From assembly GCA_025602905.1 (NCBI GenBank), contig JAHLKI010000010.1, forward strand, positions 248,001 to 312,000: a DNA stretch of 64,000 nucleotides. Direction: 5' to 3'. How positions within the stretch are numbered: position 1 is the first letter of the stretch; each line of letters opens with the position of its first letter. Below are positions 34,512 to 47,132 of this stretch, piece by piece. The notes below the pieces were generated by a model. The model worked only from the letters and a program-made list of their open reading frames with translations, made no database searches and was not told where the DNA came from. Both the position numbers and the translations under genes were made by a program. The stretch is from Phlyctochytrium arcticum (Eukaryota; Chytridiomycota; Chytridiomycetes; Chytridiales; Chytridiaceae).

Positions 34512-37500
34512 TCATGCCCGCTGTCGAGCCATCAACCCGAGCATAACCCGCTTGGCCAGAGCCGATCCTTCAGGGTTGGTAGACCTCGACTTGGTGACAA
34601 CTTTTTCCAGCGCATGCAGTAGCGAAGGCCTTTCCGGTACATTCTCGGGGAGCGCCGAAAGACATGCAGCCAAAAGCTTTACGGACGCAGTTTGAGCCTG
34701 AAGTGCAGAATTTTAGGGTTTTGTGAAATCATTGAAAGTTGATGAAGAACAACTTACGATCTCCAGCTCACTTTGGATTCCCTTTAGGCAAATCTGGATG
34801 GTACCTCCGCTGATTGAGAAAGAACGATCGCCTTTTAGGGCCGCCGTTAGAGTATACACAACATGGAAGAGGACCTGGGATTGTGATTAATTTTCAAATT
34901 TAAATAAACCGCAACAACCTGATTTACCTGACAATGTGCAGCGAACGCAATCGTATCTGCGGCTTCATTCTGAGCAGCTGCGAGGACACTGTCAAAGACG
35001 AGTTGACACAACAGCCGGCTTTCGGCTTGCTGCCCGGTGAGATTTTGAAATGCTTTAACGGTGGAATTGGACAAGGATGTGCGTAACTGTTGCTGCGATG
35101 CATCCTGCGGCGAGAGCTTGGTGCACATGAAGGATAAGACGTTTTCGAGCGTCTTGACGTTGCTGATGTCTGTTATTGCTGGTCCCAAATTTGTAGCAGG
35201 GACACGTCCGGATTTGATTTCCTCCGTCACCAGCAAGCTGACAATCACCGCGATAAAGTCAATCGCGCTTCGCGTCACTTGCATTCCGGATTCGCTGACT
35301 GACCAGGAGAAGGAATGAGAAAACCGGAAAGGGGGTGTGTACTAGGCAGGTACTTAATCTCACCATCGTTCTCGAATCCAGAGAATATGTCTACAGCCAC
35401 ACTGACTCCTCTTTGGAGTATCAGCCCTTCCACTTGTCGCACCCAAATCCCGAGAGCATGACACAACCAATACATCCACCCACGAACCTGGGCGAAGTTT
35501 CGTTCTTGCCATGCTGATGCAATCAGAGGTTCAAGATGAGATACGATCTTCTCTGGTGGGAAACGTGCCAGGATTTCCAGCGACAATTGCCGTATTTGAG
35601 GGAGTTGGGAAGCTTCCATCGACCTGATAAATGAGGCATGTGAGACACTGAGAGTCAACAAGTTGATCAGATTTTTTACCCGTTCAGAAGGTGACGGAAC
35701 AGATAGTCACCGACATCATCCATATTTGAGGATGTAGGAGACTGGGGCGATGGGTACGAGAATTGTGGGGAGAATTTGATATCGCGAAAGGCATCCATTG
35801 GCAGCACCTGGAGTAAACTCATGTTCGAAAACCCAACTAAAGATTACACATACTCAATTTACCTTGAGTACAAGCAGGGGACATAGAGTGGAAAAAATCC
35901 GCTCTTCCGGTGGGATGGAGGCAGTCCACTGTTCTTCATTTTGTAGCCAGCTTTTTATAACCGAAAATACCGCATTGAACGTGTCGGATTGGGTCCAGAA
36001 TGGCGCACAAATGCTGAGGATCTGGACCAGAGTAGGATCTTGCGGTGATTTGTACAAAAGCGGTAGCAATCGTTGCACGAGACTGGGCCATTCAGTGGCC
36101 GGGAGGTGTTTACAACAGTCGGATATTACTTGAAGCAGCAATTTACAGTACTGGGTCGCATCCTCTGTGGATAAAAAGAATTAGATCGTGTTTTTTGAAC
36201 AGCGTATTGCTAATCCTGGTTCACTCACTGAGGTCTTTGGAACTACTGACTGGAGACTTTGCCCCTGCTACAGCCCTGACGCCCCTTAGCTTTTGGATCT
36301 TTCCTTTAATGACACGATTTACTTACTGGATTTTTTGTATCATAGCTACAAACAAGGATGATGGGTCCAAGAGCATAATAGCGACCAGCCGCCGACGGAT
36401 AATCGCATCTTGCTCGACCGTAGACTTCTTGAACTGTAGCTGGGTACAAAGCTCCGTAAGCATCCTAGGAAAATCTAAAGAAAGAAATCAGGATTTCAGC
36501 AGTACAGAGACCTGGCAAGGGATTTGGTACCCAGCAAAGGTAGTAGCACAGGTGCACCAGTGCTTTCCCATAAAGAAGAGCCCGCGAGGTCTTTGAGCAT
36601 TTCCTGGTAGATCAGGGTTCTAAACAAGACATTAAATTTGAATGAATCAGAAAGAGTCATGATAAGATGCTTACACAAGTTGAGGATGTTGCTGCAAAAG
36701 AGCAACGGACCCCTCTTTCCCCACATCTGTTGTCGCCATGTCGAAAATTGTTTTGACGACTGAGGAACTTGTAGGACCATGGAGAAGTTTATTGATCAAT
36801 CGACTGGAATAAGGCTGATTGCCCTGATTTGCGCCCGCCTCAAGAAGCTCGGGAAGTTTTTGAGGAATTTGATCATCCAACAGGTATTCCAGTATGACAA
36901 GCGAGCTTGATTGTAGTAGAGGTGTCTCGAGCTATGTAAAGTGTGTCAGCAACAAAATTTGCCTCAAGTGAAATCATGTACTGTACCCCTTTATCCACCA
37001 AGTCGATGAGTATGTCGCGTAGATTGTGATCCTCTATTATCTTCAACATGAGGTTTTCCCGCCACTGACTTAACATGCAGCACAGTGTGATTTGACCTGT
37101 CCAACCGGTCAGCCCCTTTGAAAAAGCATTATTAGATCAATGCCCCGTCAGCGATCACACATCTATTGCCCAAACCTTATTTTCCTCTATATATGTAGCG
37201 TACTTCTGTTTTGATAAATTTCGAACTCGGGGGTGCAATCCGCGATTGAGGGCTGTACAAAGGATGCGCAAATGTTCTACATCATGCTGATTGCTTTGAT
37301 TCGGATCGGTGGAAGGAAGACTTCGCTCTACACCACTGCTTTCCACAGAATTGGCCAGGGAGAGCAGGAAATCCCGGGAAAATCCACTGTCTACATACTG
37401 TTGTGTAGCAATCAGTATTTATATGCGTCCATTTCCAGTCCAAGTGCATACCTGTGCACTAATCGTGACAAAATCGCTGCATATATGTCGCAGTGAGTGA

Positions 37501-38220
37501 ATGTCAAATGATTCCAAATTTTCTGCCGCTTTTCCGAGAAAATCGAGAACAATGCCATAACATGCGAGTGTCAACTTGGTAAAACTTTGCTTTGTCTCCA
37601 CTCCGCTCTTTCTTTTCAACAAGTATGAGATATTTGCTCCATCGACACAACGGAGTGATGCTTCTCACCCGACGCGCTGCAACAACTCCACCATCTTGCG
37701 TACTGCCGGAGTCATCTCAGCCGGATTAAGAAGATTGGCATTTTCCTGGAATACGATCGATGCCGCATATGCATCTTTGTGATCTCCGGATGCCAAACGA
37801 TCTTCCAAAGCCGTGATAGATGATTGTCGGTATTTGCCGAGAATCAACCACCGGCAGATCCAGAGAGCTTTTGGTCGATCAGTGGTGACTTGCAGAAGCT
37901 GGATGAGGAGTGTCAATCATCAGAACTTGAGGATTTTCACAGAAATGAAGAATAACCTTTTCCCGAACTGGTGTCCAAATCTCATGGAGGGTAGTCGACA
38001 CATCCCCAGTCTGTGAATCCAAAAAACGATCTAGCTCTCGCAGACCTATCGGTGCTTGCTGCTTGACACCCTGCTGCTGCGAGTCATTTATAGACTGACG
38101 ATCTTTTGCAAACGTGAACATACATACCTGTTGGCGAAGGGCACACGCGCGGCGTAGGCCTAGCTCTGAGCTTTCGAACAAGCTCACCACAATTTCGCCC
38201 AAACTTCGATCGACCGTCAT
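34512..38220 (-). CDS. Long helical-repeat (HEAT/ARM-like) protein, family unknown
   Basis: Many exons on the minus strand keep one helical, Leu-rich style over 3.7 kb. Worked-out exons include 38128-38220, 37957-38070, 37669-37898 and 37452-37611, continuing with segments containing GLTGWTGQITLCCMLSQWRE, LETPLLQSSSLVILEYLLDD and SSVVKTIFDMATTDVGKEGS. Then come LQVISDCCKHLPATEWPSLV, QIRQLSLEILARFPPEKIV and a final exon ending LGLMARQRA. Paired amphipathic helices of 35-45 residues, with little charge clustering, suggest an alpha-solenoid scaffold of about 900 residues. No catalytic motif is seen. The start is uncertain: the first in-frame ATG is at 38220, but the open frame runs about 30 codons further upstream (DVCDNVPLVPKSADLPRLRS) to a stop. 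I cannot name a function. Confidence 0.6.
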
Positions 38221-38432
38221 CCCTCCCAACACTTCCCGCTTGTTGCAAGATCGAAGACGCGGCAGATCCGCAGATTTCGGCACCAGAGGCACATTATCAC
38301 ACACATCTACCCACAACGGATCGGACAGTTACTTATGCTCATGATGATTGGGTTTTAAAATTTAGAAAAAACCATCTGGCCTTAGTGCAGCAGACGACAA
38401 TCACAAGCAGCCAAAAAAAGTATTTCTTTAAA

Positions 38433-40843
38433 TTACAAAACCACTACAGCTCCTTGACGGGTGTAGCGAGCTCTTCGTTCTTTACGTTGTCTATTGCCTT
38501 TAGGCATATCCTTGGCATGTACTGGAACAGCTGGCAATGATGATGCGCGTTGCATCACACTCGGTACCGGAGGTGGGCAACCCGCCGCATGGGCGGGTAT
38601 CATTTTACGAACCGGAGCGCTCTCGTACTCGACGGTGCAGCTCGAAGCAGTTCGTTTGGGATTTTTGATCTTTTCCGGCTCAAAAGTACTCTTGGCACCT
38701 CGTTGTCTTCTGCGCTTTTTGTGAGGGTCCTTGAAGCTGAGCATAGCACAAAGAGCGATGTGATCACTGACAAAACCTTCGCAAGGAAGGCCTTTCACAG
38801 TGTCTAGCCAATCTCCAGGTACTCCTCCTAGCACATCTGTGACAACGAGGTCGTTCGACATTAGGATGTGATCAATTGACCCTGCAAATTGTAGAGTCTT
38901 GTTGGTGTAGGGAAGTAGAGCGGACGGATACGTGGGTAGCAGAGGAATGGGGTTCCGTAAGGTTGGAGAATCTCGCGTGCAGGTGAGCCTTCCGTAACTC
39001 TTGCCGATCCATGCAAAGTCCTCTGCCGCAACATTGGCAGACCCTTTGACAAGGAAGTCCATTACCCGTTCCCCGTTCATAGAATTCAGATCTCCAGCCA
39101 AAACAATTGGAATAGGATCAGTAGCCGACTTATCACTTGCACATTGACTTTCCAAAAGGTCCATGAGAAGGGCAGTTTGTAGTAGCTTAGTTCTCTCATC
39201 CTTTGGATTCCAATGCAGGTGTGTTGTGGCCACCTTCAGCTTCCGATTGGTAGCTATACATTTCAAAGTTACAACCATCGCAAGGTTCGGAAATCGTAGC
39301 AGGTCCACTTTTAGATCGTGAGAGACGCCCCGCTGGTCTGGAACAGCGGCACGTTGCTGTCGGGCATCCCAAGAGCCAAGGGTGTCATTTTCGAGAATAT
39401 TGTGCACAAGCTCGGGAAAAGCAAAAGTATGACAATCCAAGTAACGAAACTTGTTAATTCGCCAGAACATTGCGCATCCATCATCATTATCACCATTTCG
39501 GTTCTTTCCTCGGAATACGCTGCGATATCCTCGCGAGTGCATGGTAGGCGCAAACGTTTGGGAAAAGTCAATTTGTGGTACTTCTTGAAGACATACGATA
39601 TCCGGTGAATGCCGAGCAATATTTGCCAAAACAGAAAGTTTCCTAGCATCCCATGTCATTCCCTGCGCGAATGGAAACAGATCTGGCGTACAGTACGAGG
39701 GCGCGAGAATATTCCAGGTAAAAATTGAGAAGGACGCAGCAGCAGGAGCAGGAGGTTCTGATGATTTGCTGTTTTTCCAGATTCTGTTCGGGATTTTGGT
39801 TGTTTCCAACGTGTCTGGGTCTTGAACATCAACAAATGTAGCAGCCTCCGGCGGGCTGATCACAGCACGGCTTAAAGGCCTTTGCCAGATTGCTGGCATT
39901 GTGGAAGCTTTGATTGCCGTGACGGGTGCCGCTGGAGGCTTGCTACTCTCGAGACTGACTGCGGGCGCTAATAGCGTGCATGTCACTGGTAACCGCGAAT
40001 CTCGAATCTCCTGCTCCGCCATCATCTCCGCCGATTCATTCGGAGTCAAGCGTAAGCTCTTTGGAAACTTTCGGATACCTTTAGCAATGTCGGGTGATGC
40101 CTTATGTCTCAGGGACAATAGGAAATCTCTCTCATATCGAATCCGGACGTCCGTTGGAGGTACCACAAATGGAAGCGACGGTGAACACGAGGATGATGCC
40201 ACCGAAGAGGAGGATGAGGAGCTTAATCCAAAGTCTTCCACTTCTGATGCTGCCCGGTACGCGCTCTTTGCAGCCGCCATTATCGGCATCGACTGCGTGC
40301 GAGTATGCAGTGATTCCCGACTCCACAAACTATTCTTAGAATTTGGAAGCCCCTACGTATATGAGTAAGCGATATGTGCCTTTTAATGGTCCACAAGGAG
40401 TCTACCTGCTCCATGCGATCAAATTCGTCTCGCGCGTGCTGCTTGAGAAATGGTACTTCCTCGTCGGCTTCACAGTACGAATCAGCCTTCAGTCGTAAGC
40501 GACCTTCAAACACCAAATGTTAGCAACCCATATTGGAAGCATTTTCAGTTCGTGCGCTACCTCTGAAGAGAGCGCTAAAGACACCTCCTAAAGCCCAGCC
40601 CCACCCAGTCCCACGAAAGGCTGCTACCAAGATGGTGCACGAGAGAACCGTGTCAAAAATCGTATACGCGTGGCGAAAATTACTGAATCGAGTGACGAGT
40701 AAGTATGATAGTGAAACCCAACTTGGCAACATCTATACATACCTGAAAATGCGACCAAGTTTAAGAATATTCATCGAAAAGACTATAATGAGCCAATCAA
40801 GTACTGGTGTCGTTACACTCCAATTATTGACCGGAATAATCAT
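38433..40843 (-). CDS. CCR4/Angel-type EEP nuclease with eIF4E-binding motif and possible N-terminal membrane exons
   Basis: The main exon (38433-40352, minus) encodes an endonuclease/exonuclease/phosphatase domain of the CCR4-Angel-Nocturnin group. All active-site elements are present: FTWNILAPSYCTP, CLQEVPQIDF (Glu), TTHLHWNPKDER, VLAGDLNS (Asp, As n), GSIDHILMS and FVSDHIALCAM. These enzymes remove poly(A) tails or 2',3'-cyclic phosphates from RNA. The N-terminal part has RIRYERDFLLSLR, a match to the eIF4E-binding consensus YxxxxL-phi (40116-40136). Three small upstream exons (40743-40843, 40561-40682, 40406-40503) join it in frame through a 53-bp intron and would add 107 residues with two hydrophobic segments (VLDWLIIVFSMNIL; TVLSCTILVAAF). 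If that intron is kept, the small exons end at 40280 as a separate protein. Without them the first ATG of the nuclease is at 40289. The C-terminus is basic. Confidence 0.75.
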
Positions 40844-41956
40844 CAATCGTCCTCAGAGCAGTCCCCACTAAACAATAGGCAGCATTCGTTTCTCGTATTT
40901 GTCGTCGTAGGCGAGCTAATATGCAGGATATGTCTTGCTGCCTCCTCGTATGGCCGTGGGGTCAGGACGCGTTCTGAGTCGCTGCCCGTGAACTGACTAA
41001 AGAGGGGGTCCTGGAAGTTACCCTGTCCGAGGATGTATACCGGTGAGGCCAGAGCACTCGCCGTCGGTAGGCTGTAGCTGTCTTCTTATCCCCGTTCAGA
41101 GCAACATCTTGGACTGGTCAGGAAATGTCGAGAATTGACAGGCCGAGGGGTCAATATTGACGCTGATTACGCGCTCCAATTCCGAACGCGACGAACAAAA
41201 AGGCCCCCTGTTCTCCGCTCGCTGCCACTGTCCGTCTCTCCACACACTTTACAGAAACCTCCTTGATACGGCCAACTGCGGTACTCAAGAAAAATGTAAA
41301 GGATATGAGTTCCAACAGGATGACTGTTCGAGGAGGGGGACAATAGTACACTACACTCTGCTTTATGATACTGAGAACAGCGCGTTCACTCATATACCAT
41401 GCCGGCGCAGTAGCGAGGATACCAACGTCCACGGACAGTGTTATTGCCTTGATCAACCAAATGCTGGGAGGGAAGGGTAAACTACAGGTATACTGCCCAT
41501 ACATATGTCCTCGGCCCAAGCCGTCACGGTGCGGCGGTCCGCTCCTTCCAGATTATTGAGAGGGACACAAGGGGCTTGATCGCCCAGTCCTTGATTATTG
41601 CATCTCATTTATTCAATGGCCATGGCACGTTTGGCACCTGGTCTGGCACGATGCTTGAGCATTGGTGGAGGGTTCACATGTAGCGATTGGACTGTCCCTA
41701 TATATATACGGAATGGATGTGGAAACGCCGTAAAACAGTTTTACACATTTACACAAAAAGAAAATTCATGGGAAAAGCCATTAAATAATAGCAAAGTGTC
41801 TCAAGAATCATAGATCTACTGCCGGGTATGTGTAATGTAGGTAGAACATTAAATTGATCGCAACCTGCAAAGTGGAAGCAAATGCGTTGGCAAATACTGT
41901 ACTGAGACAAGAGATGTATGGGAAAAGTGTCGATGCATCCGATTAAGAAGCACTTC
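40844..41956. other. Intergenic, no supported gene
   Basis: About 1.1 kb upstream of the nuclease gene and downstream of the M3 peptidase gene. Short frames only. GTTC/ACGCG-containing words near 40965 are the only possible regulatory hints. Confidence 0.4.
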
Positions 41957-44787
41957 TTAAGCCACCAGTCCAATACTCTTCAAGAAGGCATCATCGCGTG
42001 GTTCACGTCCCAAGAATGCAACCAGCATGTCCATGCCATCTTTGCTACCTCCAGGTCCGAGAATTTCTTTCCGGTAACTCAAACCAGTAGCGGCGTTTTC
42101 AACGCCTTCGGTTTGGAAGCGTGAGAAGAACATGTCGGCGGAAAACACTTGCGACCACAAGTAACCGTAATATCCAGCATCTAAACGGAAGGCAACATAA
42201 GTTCAGAAATGCCAGACGCCAGTTCACCATGTTTGACTTACCGTAACCACCCATCAGGTGCCCAAAGGCTGCTGCAGGCCATGTGTCAGGGTCGTTTTTG
42301 ATCAGGGTGACTTCTTCTCGTAGTTTGTCCCACAGCTGCGTGGTGGAGATTCCATCGTTCAAAAAGGTTGTGTGTAATGTAAAGTCAAACTCGCCAAAAA
42401 AGATCTACACGCCATCTTTAGCATCCAAGGCAAAGTAACGGAAGAAGATGGGTCATAGATTGTACCTGTCGCAGGTTCAACAGAGCTGCGTTCACATTCT
42501 TGGCTTTTACCAATGATTCAATGAGGTGGTCAGGCAGTGGCTCAGATGGTCCGCGCTGGTAATGTGCAGAGAGCTTTTGCAAGATGCTCTTTTCCCAGCA
42601 CCACTGTTTTTATCGGGTCAGCAACTCAGCTGCATATTTTGATTGATGTTGGGTACCACAAAACACTTACATTTTCCAGCATCTGACTTGGGGCCTCCAC
42701 AAAGTCACGCTCGACTCGAGTGCCGTGGAACCGTGCGTACTTGGTCGATGAGCAGATTTGGTGCATGACGTGGCCCAGCTCATGGAAGTATGTTACTACT
42801 TCATTATGCTTCAACAGCGAGGGCTTTCCAGGGGTAGGTTTGCTGAAGTTCGCCACCTATTTTCAGCTTAATTAAAACAATCACAAGAAATTTGGCAAAC
42901 GCATTCCGAAGTACCATTGCTGCTGCTGGGTACTGACGCTTGCCGCCTTCTAGCTGGCAACCCGGCTGCAAGCCAAAGACTGCAGCATGTGTGTATTTTC
43001 CTTCCCGAGGATGCAGGTCGAGATAGAAATATCCCATAAAGTCGCCAGACTTATCCGTTACCTAGTTAAATAGTAAATCTCTGAGATTCAAATTGTTCTG
43101 CCGTTTTGGTTGGGGAATCTGACCTCAAACATGCGAACATCTTCGTGCCACACAGGAGGCTTTTCAATCCCCTTGAAGCGGATGCTCAAAACAGTTTGGT
43201 ATAGGTCCAACATTCCCTTGGTGACGGTTTCCAGACTAAAGTATTGCTTGATCACTTCATCATCTACCGAGAACTCCTTTTCGAGCATGAGCCGGTTGTA
43301 GTACTGGAAGTCCCAAGGATTGATCTGCCCATCAAAATTGACCTTACGCTCGGCGCACTCGGCCTAAAAACACCAGGTTTGAGCGTTCAAGCTACAGTCC
43401 CGACGCGTCATCACTACGCTACCTTCTTCAATTCCACAAGATGCGACAACTCTTTCTTTGCAAAACCCTCCAGGCGTGTGCGAAGCGTCTCTAGGAATTC
43501 TCGAACTTTGTCAGTCGACTTGGCCATCTTAACTTCGAGAATATAGGAAGCATGGTCCTTGTAGCCAAGGATTTTGGCAATCTTATCACGGATGCGGACC
43601 GCGTTTTCCAAAATTGCTACATTGGCCTGACATTTTTGTCCATTTGCAACACCAAGACGTTTTCGAGTAGTTTCATTCTTTGCCATCCGCATGGTAGGAA
43701 TACTGGTCAAACATGTCAGCACCCAGTCTGCAATTAGACACTAACTCAACTTACATGTCGGGGTACTTCATCGTGACAACGAATTTCTCGACACCGTCTT
43801 TCTCGTCGGTCTGTGCAAGGGTAAGAATCAAATAGTTTCATGATCAATCCAAAAGAGTACCTTTTTGTTTAGAATGGAAAGGAAATCCTCTGGCATGCCG
43901 TCAAGCTCCTCCTTTGTGAACAGAATCTCGGTTTTGTCCTCGTTCATATTCTTGCTGAACTCCGTGCACGCGTCCGCCAACTGCTTTTTCAATACCGTCA
44001 GCTCTTCTCGCTCCTTTTCCGGAAGTGCAAGACCATTTCTGTTTGCCATAGTTTAGAGATTTCTTCGTAATGACATGGTCATACACATTTGTTTCCGTAC
44101 CTCTTGAAGTCTCTCTCGGTAAAGCGCAGCAGACGCGCGGACTCGGTATCCAATTGCTCCTTCTTACTCGCAGCCTTTTCGACCGCTTTGAATAGATCCA
44201 AGCGCATGCCTTGTTCAATTTCAAAGTCCTAAAGAGAATTGATCAGTAGGTTGCACATCCTATCAATTGGCATGATCCTACATCAAGTAACTTGTTGGCT
44301 GCAATCGCCGCGTCTCGCACACTTTTATCCGGCGAAACATATTGAGGAAACGTGAGCTGAAATGCCGAAAGTATTAATCAAGATCCACTGGGTCATGCCG
44401 ACCATCTCTTGATATGTGCTTTCTTACGTTGTTGCTCTCTAAACTCAGCCAAGCGTCAACCTCCGCCATCTTCTTGACGACAGTGTCAAAGTTGGCAGTC
44501 TTTTCGTCCAGCGCTGCGATAGCATCATATTCCTTTCGTGCTTTGTCAATGAGCTCTTTGGCTTGTGGCTCGATGTCTGTTGCCTTGTCTGCAAACTTCA
44601 GTTTGAGATGAGGAAGGGAAGTCATGGTGGTCGCGGAGGAAAGTGATCTGGAGATCACGAAGGAGCGTTGGTATAGATTGGGCAAGGGGTTGCAGCCTTG
44701 AAATACAGGGGTTCTTTGCCAGGTACCGATTTGAAACGCTTTAACAACTCTCACCGGATTTCGTATACACCACGAGAACTGGGCCAT
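41957..44787 (-). CDS. M3-family zinc oligopeptidase (thimet/saccharolysin type), probably dual-targeted
   Basis: Twelve exons on the minus strand: first exon 44428 up to 44625 or 44787, then 44282-44356, 44101-44228, 43861-44038, 43755-43810, 43423-43702, 43124-43363, 42915-43061, 42671-42856, 42466-42603, 42242-42404 and 41957-42180. They give 670 residues from the ATG at 44625, or 724 from the ATG at 44787. The active site is [15 protein letters not shown] (HExxH with the third zinc ligand Glu in [14 protein letters not shown]). Substrate-site sequences include [14 protein letters not shown] and [18 protein letters not shown]. These enzymes cut short peptides in cytosol and mitochondria. 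The longer start adds an Arg/Ser-rich stretch without acidic residues ending [14 protein letters not shown], like a mitochondrial presequence, so two forms from alternative starts are plausible, as for yeast Prd1 and plant relatives. Confidence 0.9.
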
Positions 44788-45047
44788 CTCCTTGTTCCGA
44801 GTGACATGCCAATATTTACCGGGGGAATGTTTTTGATTGAACAAGTCACGAGAAATGCGTCCAGAGGGGGGAATATAAGCGTCAATGAGGTGACCAATGA
44901 TGGAATATACAGAAAAAGAGGAGATACAAGTACAATGAATGGAAGAATGAAAGAAATGGGAATATCTAAAGCATTTACAGACGAGTGTTCGGGAAGTTTT
45001 TCTAGAACGAAACGATGATGAGCAAATATTCAATTCTCGATGAAATT

Positions 45048-46866
45048 TCACATTACCATCGCTTGACGAACTGCCAAATCCGCCATGATTTCCTCGCTAC
45101 CTCCCAGAATGGCGCCAAACTTGTTGGTACGCATGAAGGTCTCAACCACTCGACCCATGCCGCTTCGTGTGAGTGCTCGGCCACCGAAAATCTGAACGGC
45201 ATTGTCGGAGACTCGCTGCGTTACTCGCGTGCATTGATATTTCATCAAAGCAATGGGCCCGGCAAGGTGAATTGATTGCTCTTTGTAGTTCATCTTTGAC
45301 ATCTGGTATGTCAATGTCTCGATCCATCCCTGCATCGCCTCCACTCCTGCGAGCTAGATGATATCGGGATTTAGGTCATGAACCATTATTCAAAGAGATG
45401 ATGTGCCTACCATTTCAGCGAGCTTGAATCGAATGACGGGTTGATCGATCAATCGTTTGCCAAACACCATTCGCTGATTAGCCCATTTGAAGCACTCCTC
45501 CGTTACGAGACGACTTGCACGCGTTGCGCCAACACACATGGTCCAGCGTTCGTGGTTGAAGTTAGCCATGATGACCTGGAATCCCTTGTTCTCTACGCCA
45601 ATCAGGTTTTCGACGGGAACTTTGACATTCTCCAAAGTAACGTAGGCTGTGCCAGCGGAGGTTGTGCCGGATGTCTTGATACTCTTAGTCTCGACACCCT
45701 CGATGCGCGGAATAAGAAGCATTGAGATGCCGCCCATACCCTTACCACCGGTGCGGACAGCAGTAGTAAAGTAGTCGGAGGTTGTACCATTTGTGATCCA
45801 TTTTTTCACTCCTGATACGACATTAATATCATGTCACGCGCAAAAGTCAAATTATAACATACCGTTCACGATATAGTGCTTGCCATCGGCAGTTTTGACG
45901 GCGGTGGTAGAAAGATTGGCAACATCACTGCCGACAGTGGGTTCTGTAATGGCCAGACAGATTCGCTTCTTTCCAAGAATGCATTCGGGAATGACTTTCT
46001 CCTTCATTGCTTTCGGACCAAAGACCATCACAGGTGGTAGACCAATCACCATGCCAGAGGCAAGACCTTCCGCAAACCCGTAAATGCCGAGACGGGTTGT
46101 TTCTTCATGAGTGATCATTTCGTGGAAGTAATCAAACTCTTCAGGTTTAATACCCGCGGGCAGTTCCGATGGGATCTTGAGATGAGGTCCTGGCCCCATA
46201 CGGCAGGCCAGCAAACCAATGGAACCCATCTTGTCAAAAACTTCAGCGCCTGGAACTTCGCCCTGAGCATCCATGGATGGTGCCTCGCTCATCAACTCCG
46301 TGTCGTAATACTTTCGTAGCGCTGCCCGGAAGCGGATGTGTGACTCCCTGTGATCATATTCAATGAGACATGTGGCACACAGAATTGGCTTGATACAAGA
46401 CGTACGTGTAAAATGGCGAGGGACGCCCTTGCCAGAAACCTGACTCTGCGTACGGGACTTTGCTAATGGTGCCGCTAGCAGTGAGTTCGAGCGTGGGTTT
46501 TTCACCGCTGACCTAGAGACATTTGTTAGCATGAACCGGGGTTTTCGTGTCGCAGGGGACTACTTACTTGACCAATAATGAAGCGAGGGCCAAACTTTTC
46601 CATAACATCATGACGATGCAAGCCGTAAAATTGCTCTGAATAGCGCTTTTTAGAACTGGAAAAAACTCTGATGCCGCCGCGCAGTACTCACCCGTTGCGT
46701 CCTGACCGGCTACTTGAAGCAAAATGGCTTCTCCACCTGGATGCATGCTCGCAAAGCGAGTAACGTCGTAGACATACGAGTTTACGATGATCCAGCATGA
46801 CTTTTCCGTGTTGTGTTTTGCAACCTCATCCCGGGAGATCTGCTTTAAAACCTTCTCTTCTGCCAT
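45048..46866 (-). CDS. Cytochrome b5-acyl-CoA dehydrogenase fusion
   Basis: Six exons on the minus strand (46692-46866, 46568-46635, 46406-46512, 45863-46347, 45411-45811, 45048-45353), 513 residues. Residues about 5-80 form a cytochrome b5 heme domain: [20 protein letters not shown], the first heme ligand in [18 protein letters not shown] and the second in YGLHRHD. From about 120 onward is a full acyl-CoA dehydrogenase: [91 protein letters not shown] and [10 protein letters not shown]. Such fusions occur in fungi; the heme domain may receive electrons from the flavin instead of ETF, which is inference. No clear presequence or PTS1 (ends AVRQAMVM). A further in-frame ATG lies 28 codons upstream (46950). 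Confidence 0.93.
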
Positions 46867-47132
46867 GGTTTGCTCGTTTGCAGTTGCTGCTGATTGAATC
46901 ACTTGAGTGTGCTTGTTGCCCGGTTTGAGATGTTTACTGTGGATTTGCAAGGTTGTGATGTGATTGGGGTGCAGGGATGTCGACGCGACTGGGCGACTTT
47001 ATAATTGCTGCTCCGGGAGAACCGAGAACCTTCAAAGTTGCCGTCGGCCCTTTGTATTGCCGTGACACACGTGCCGGTCACAATTCTCCCTTTTGGGCCA
47101 AATGGCCAATCTTTAAAGTCTTCGAATCCGTA
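46867..47132. other. Short promoter region of the b5-dehydrogenase gene, next to the insert
   Basis: About 270 bp between the dehydrogenase start and the first direct repeat. Before the insertion proposed here it would have been part of the divergent promoter shared with MRM1. Confidence 0.4.

Noticed and set aside
35061..35318. Plus-strand frames within the helical-repeat gene
   Set aside because: Antisense shadows of exons that splice consistently on the minus strand.
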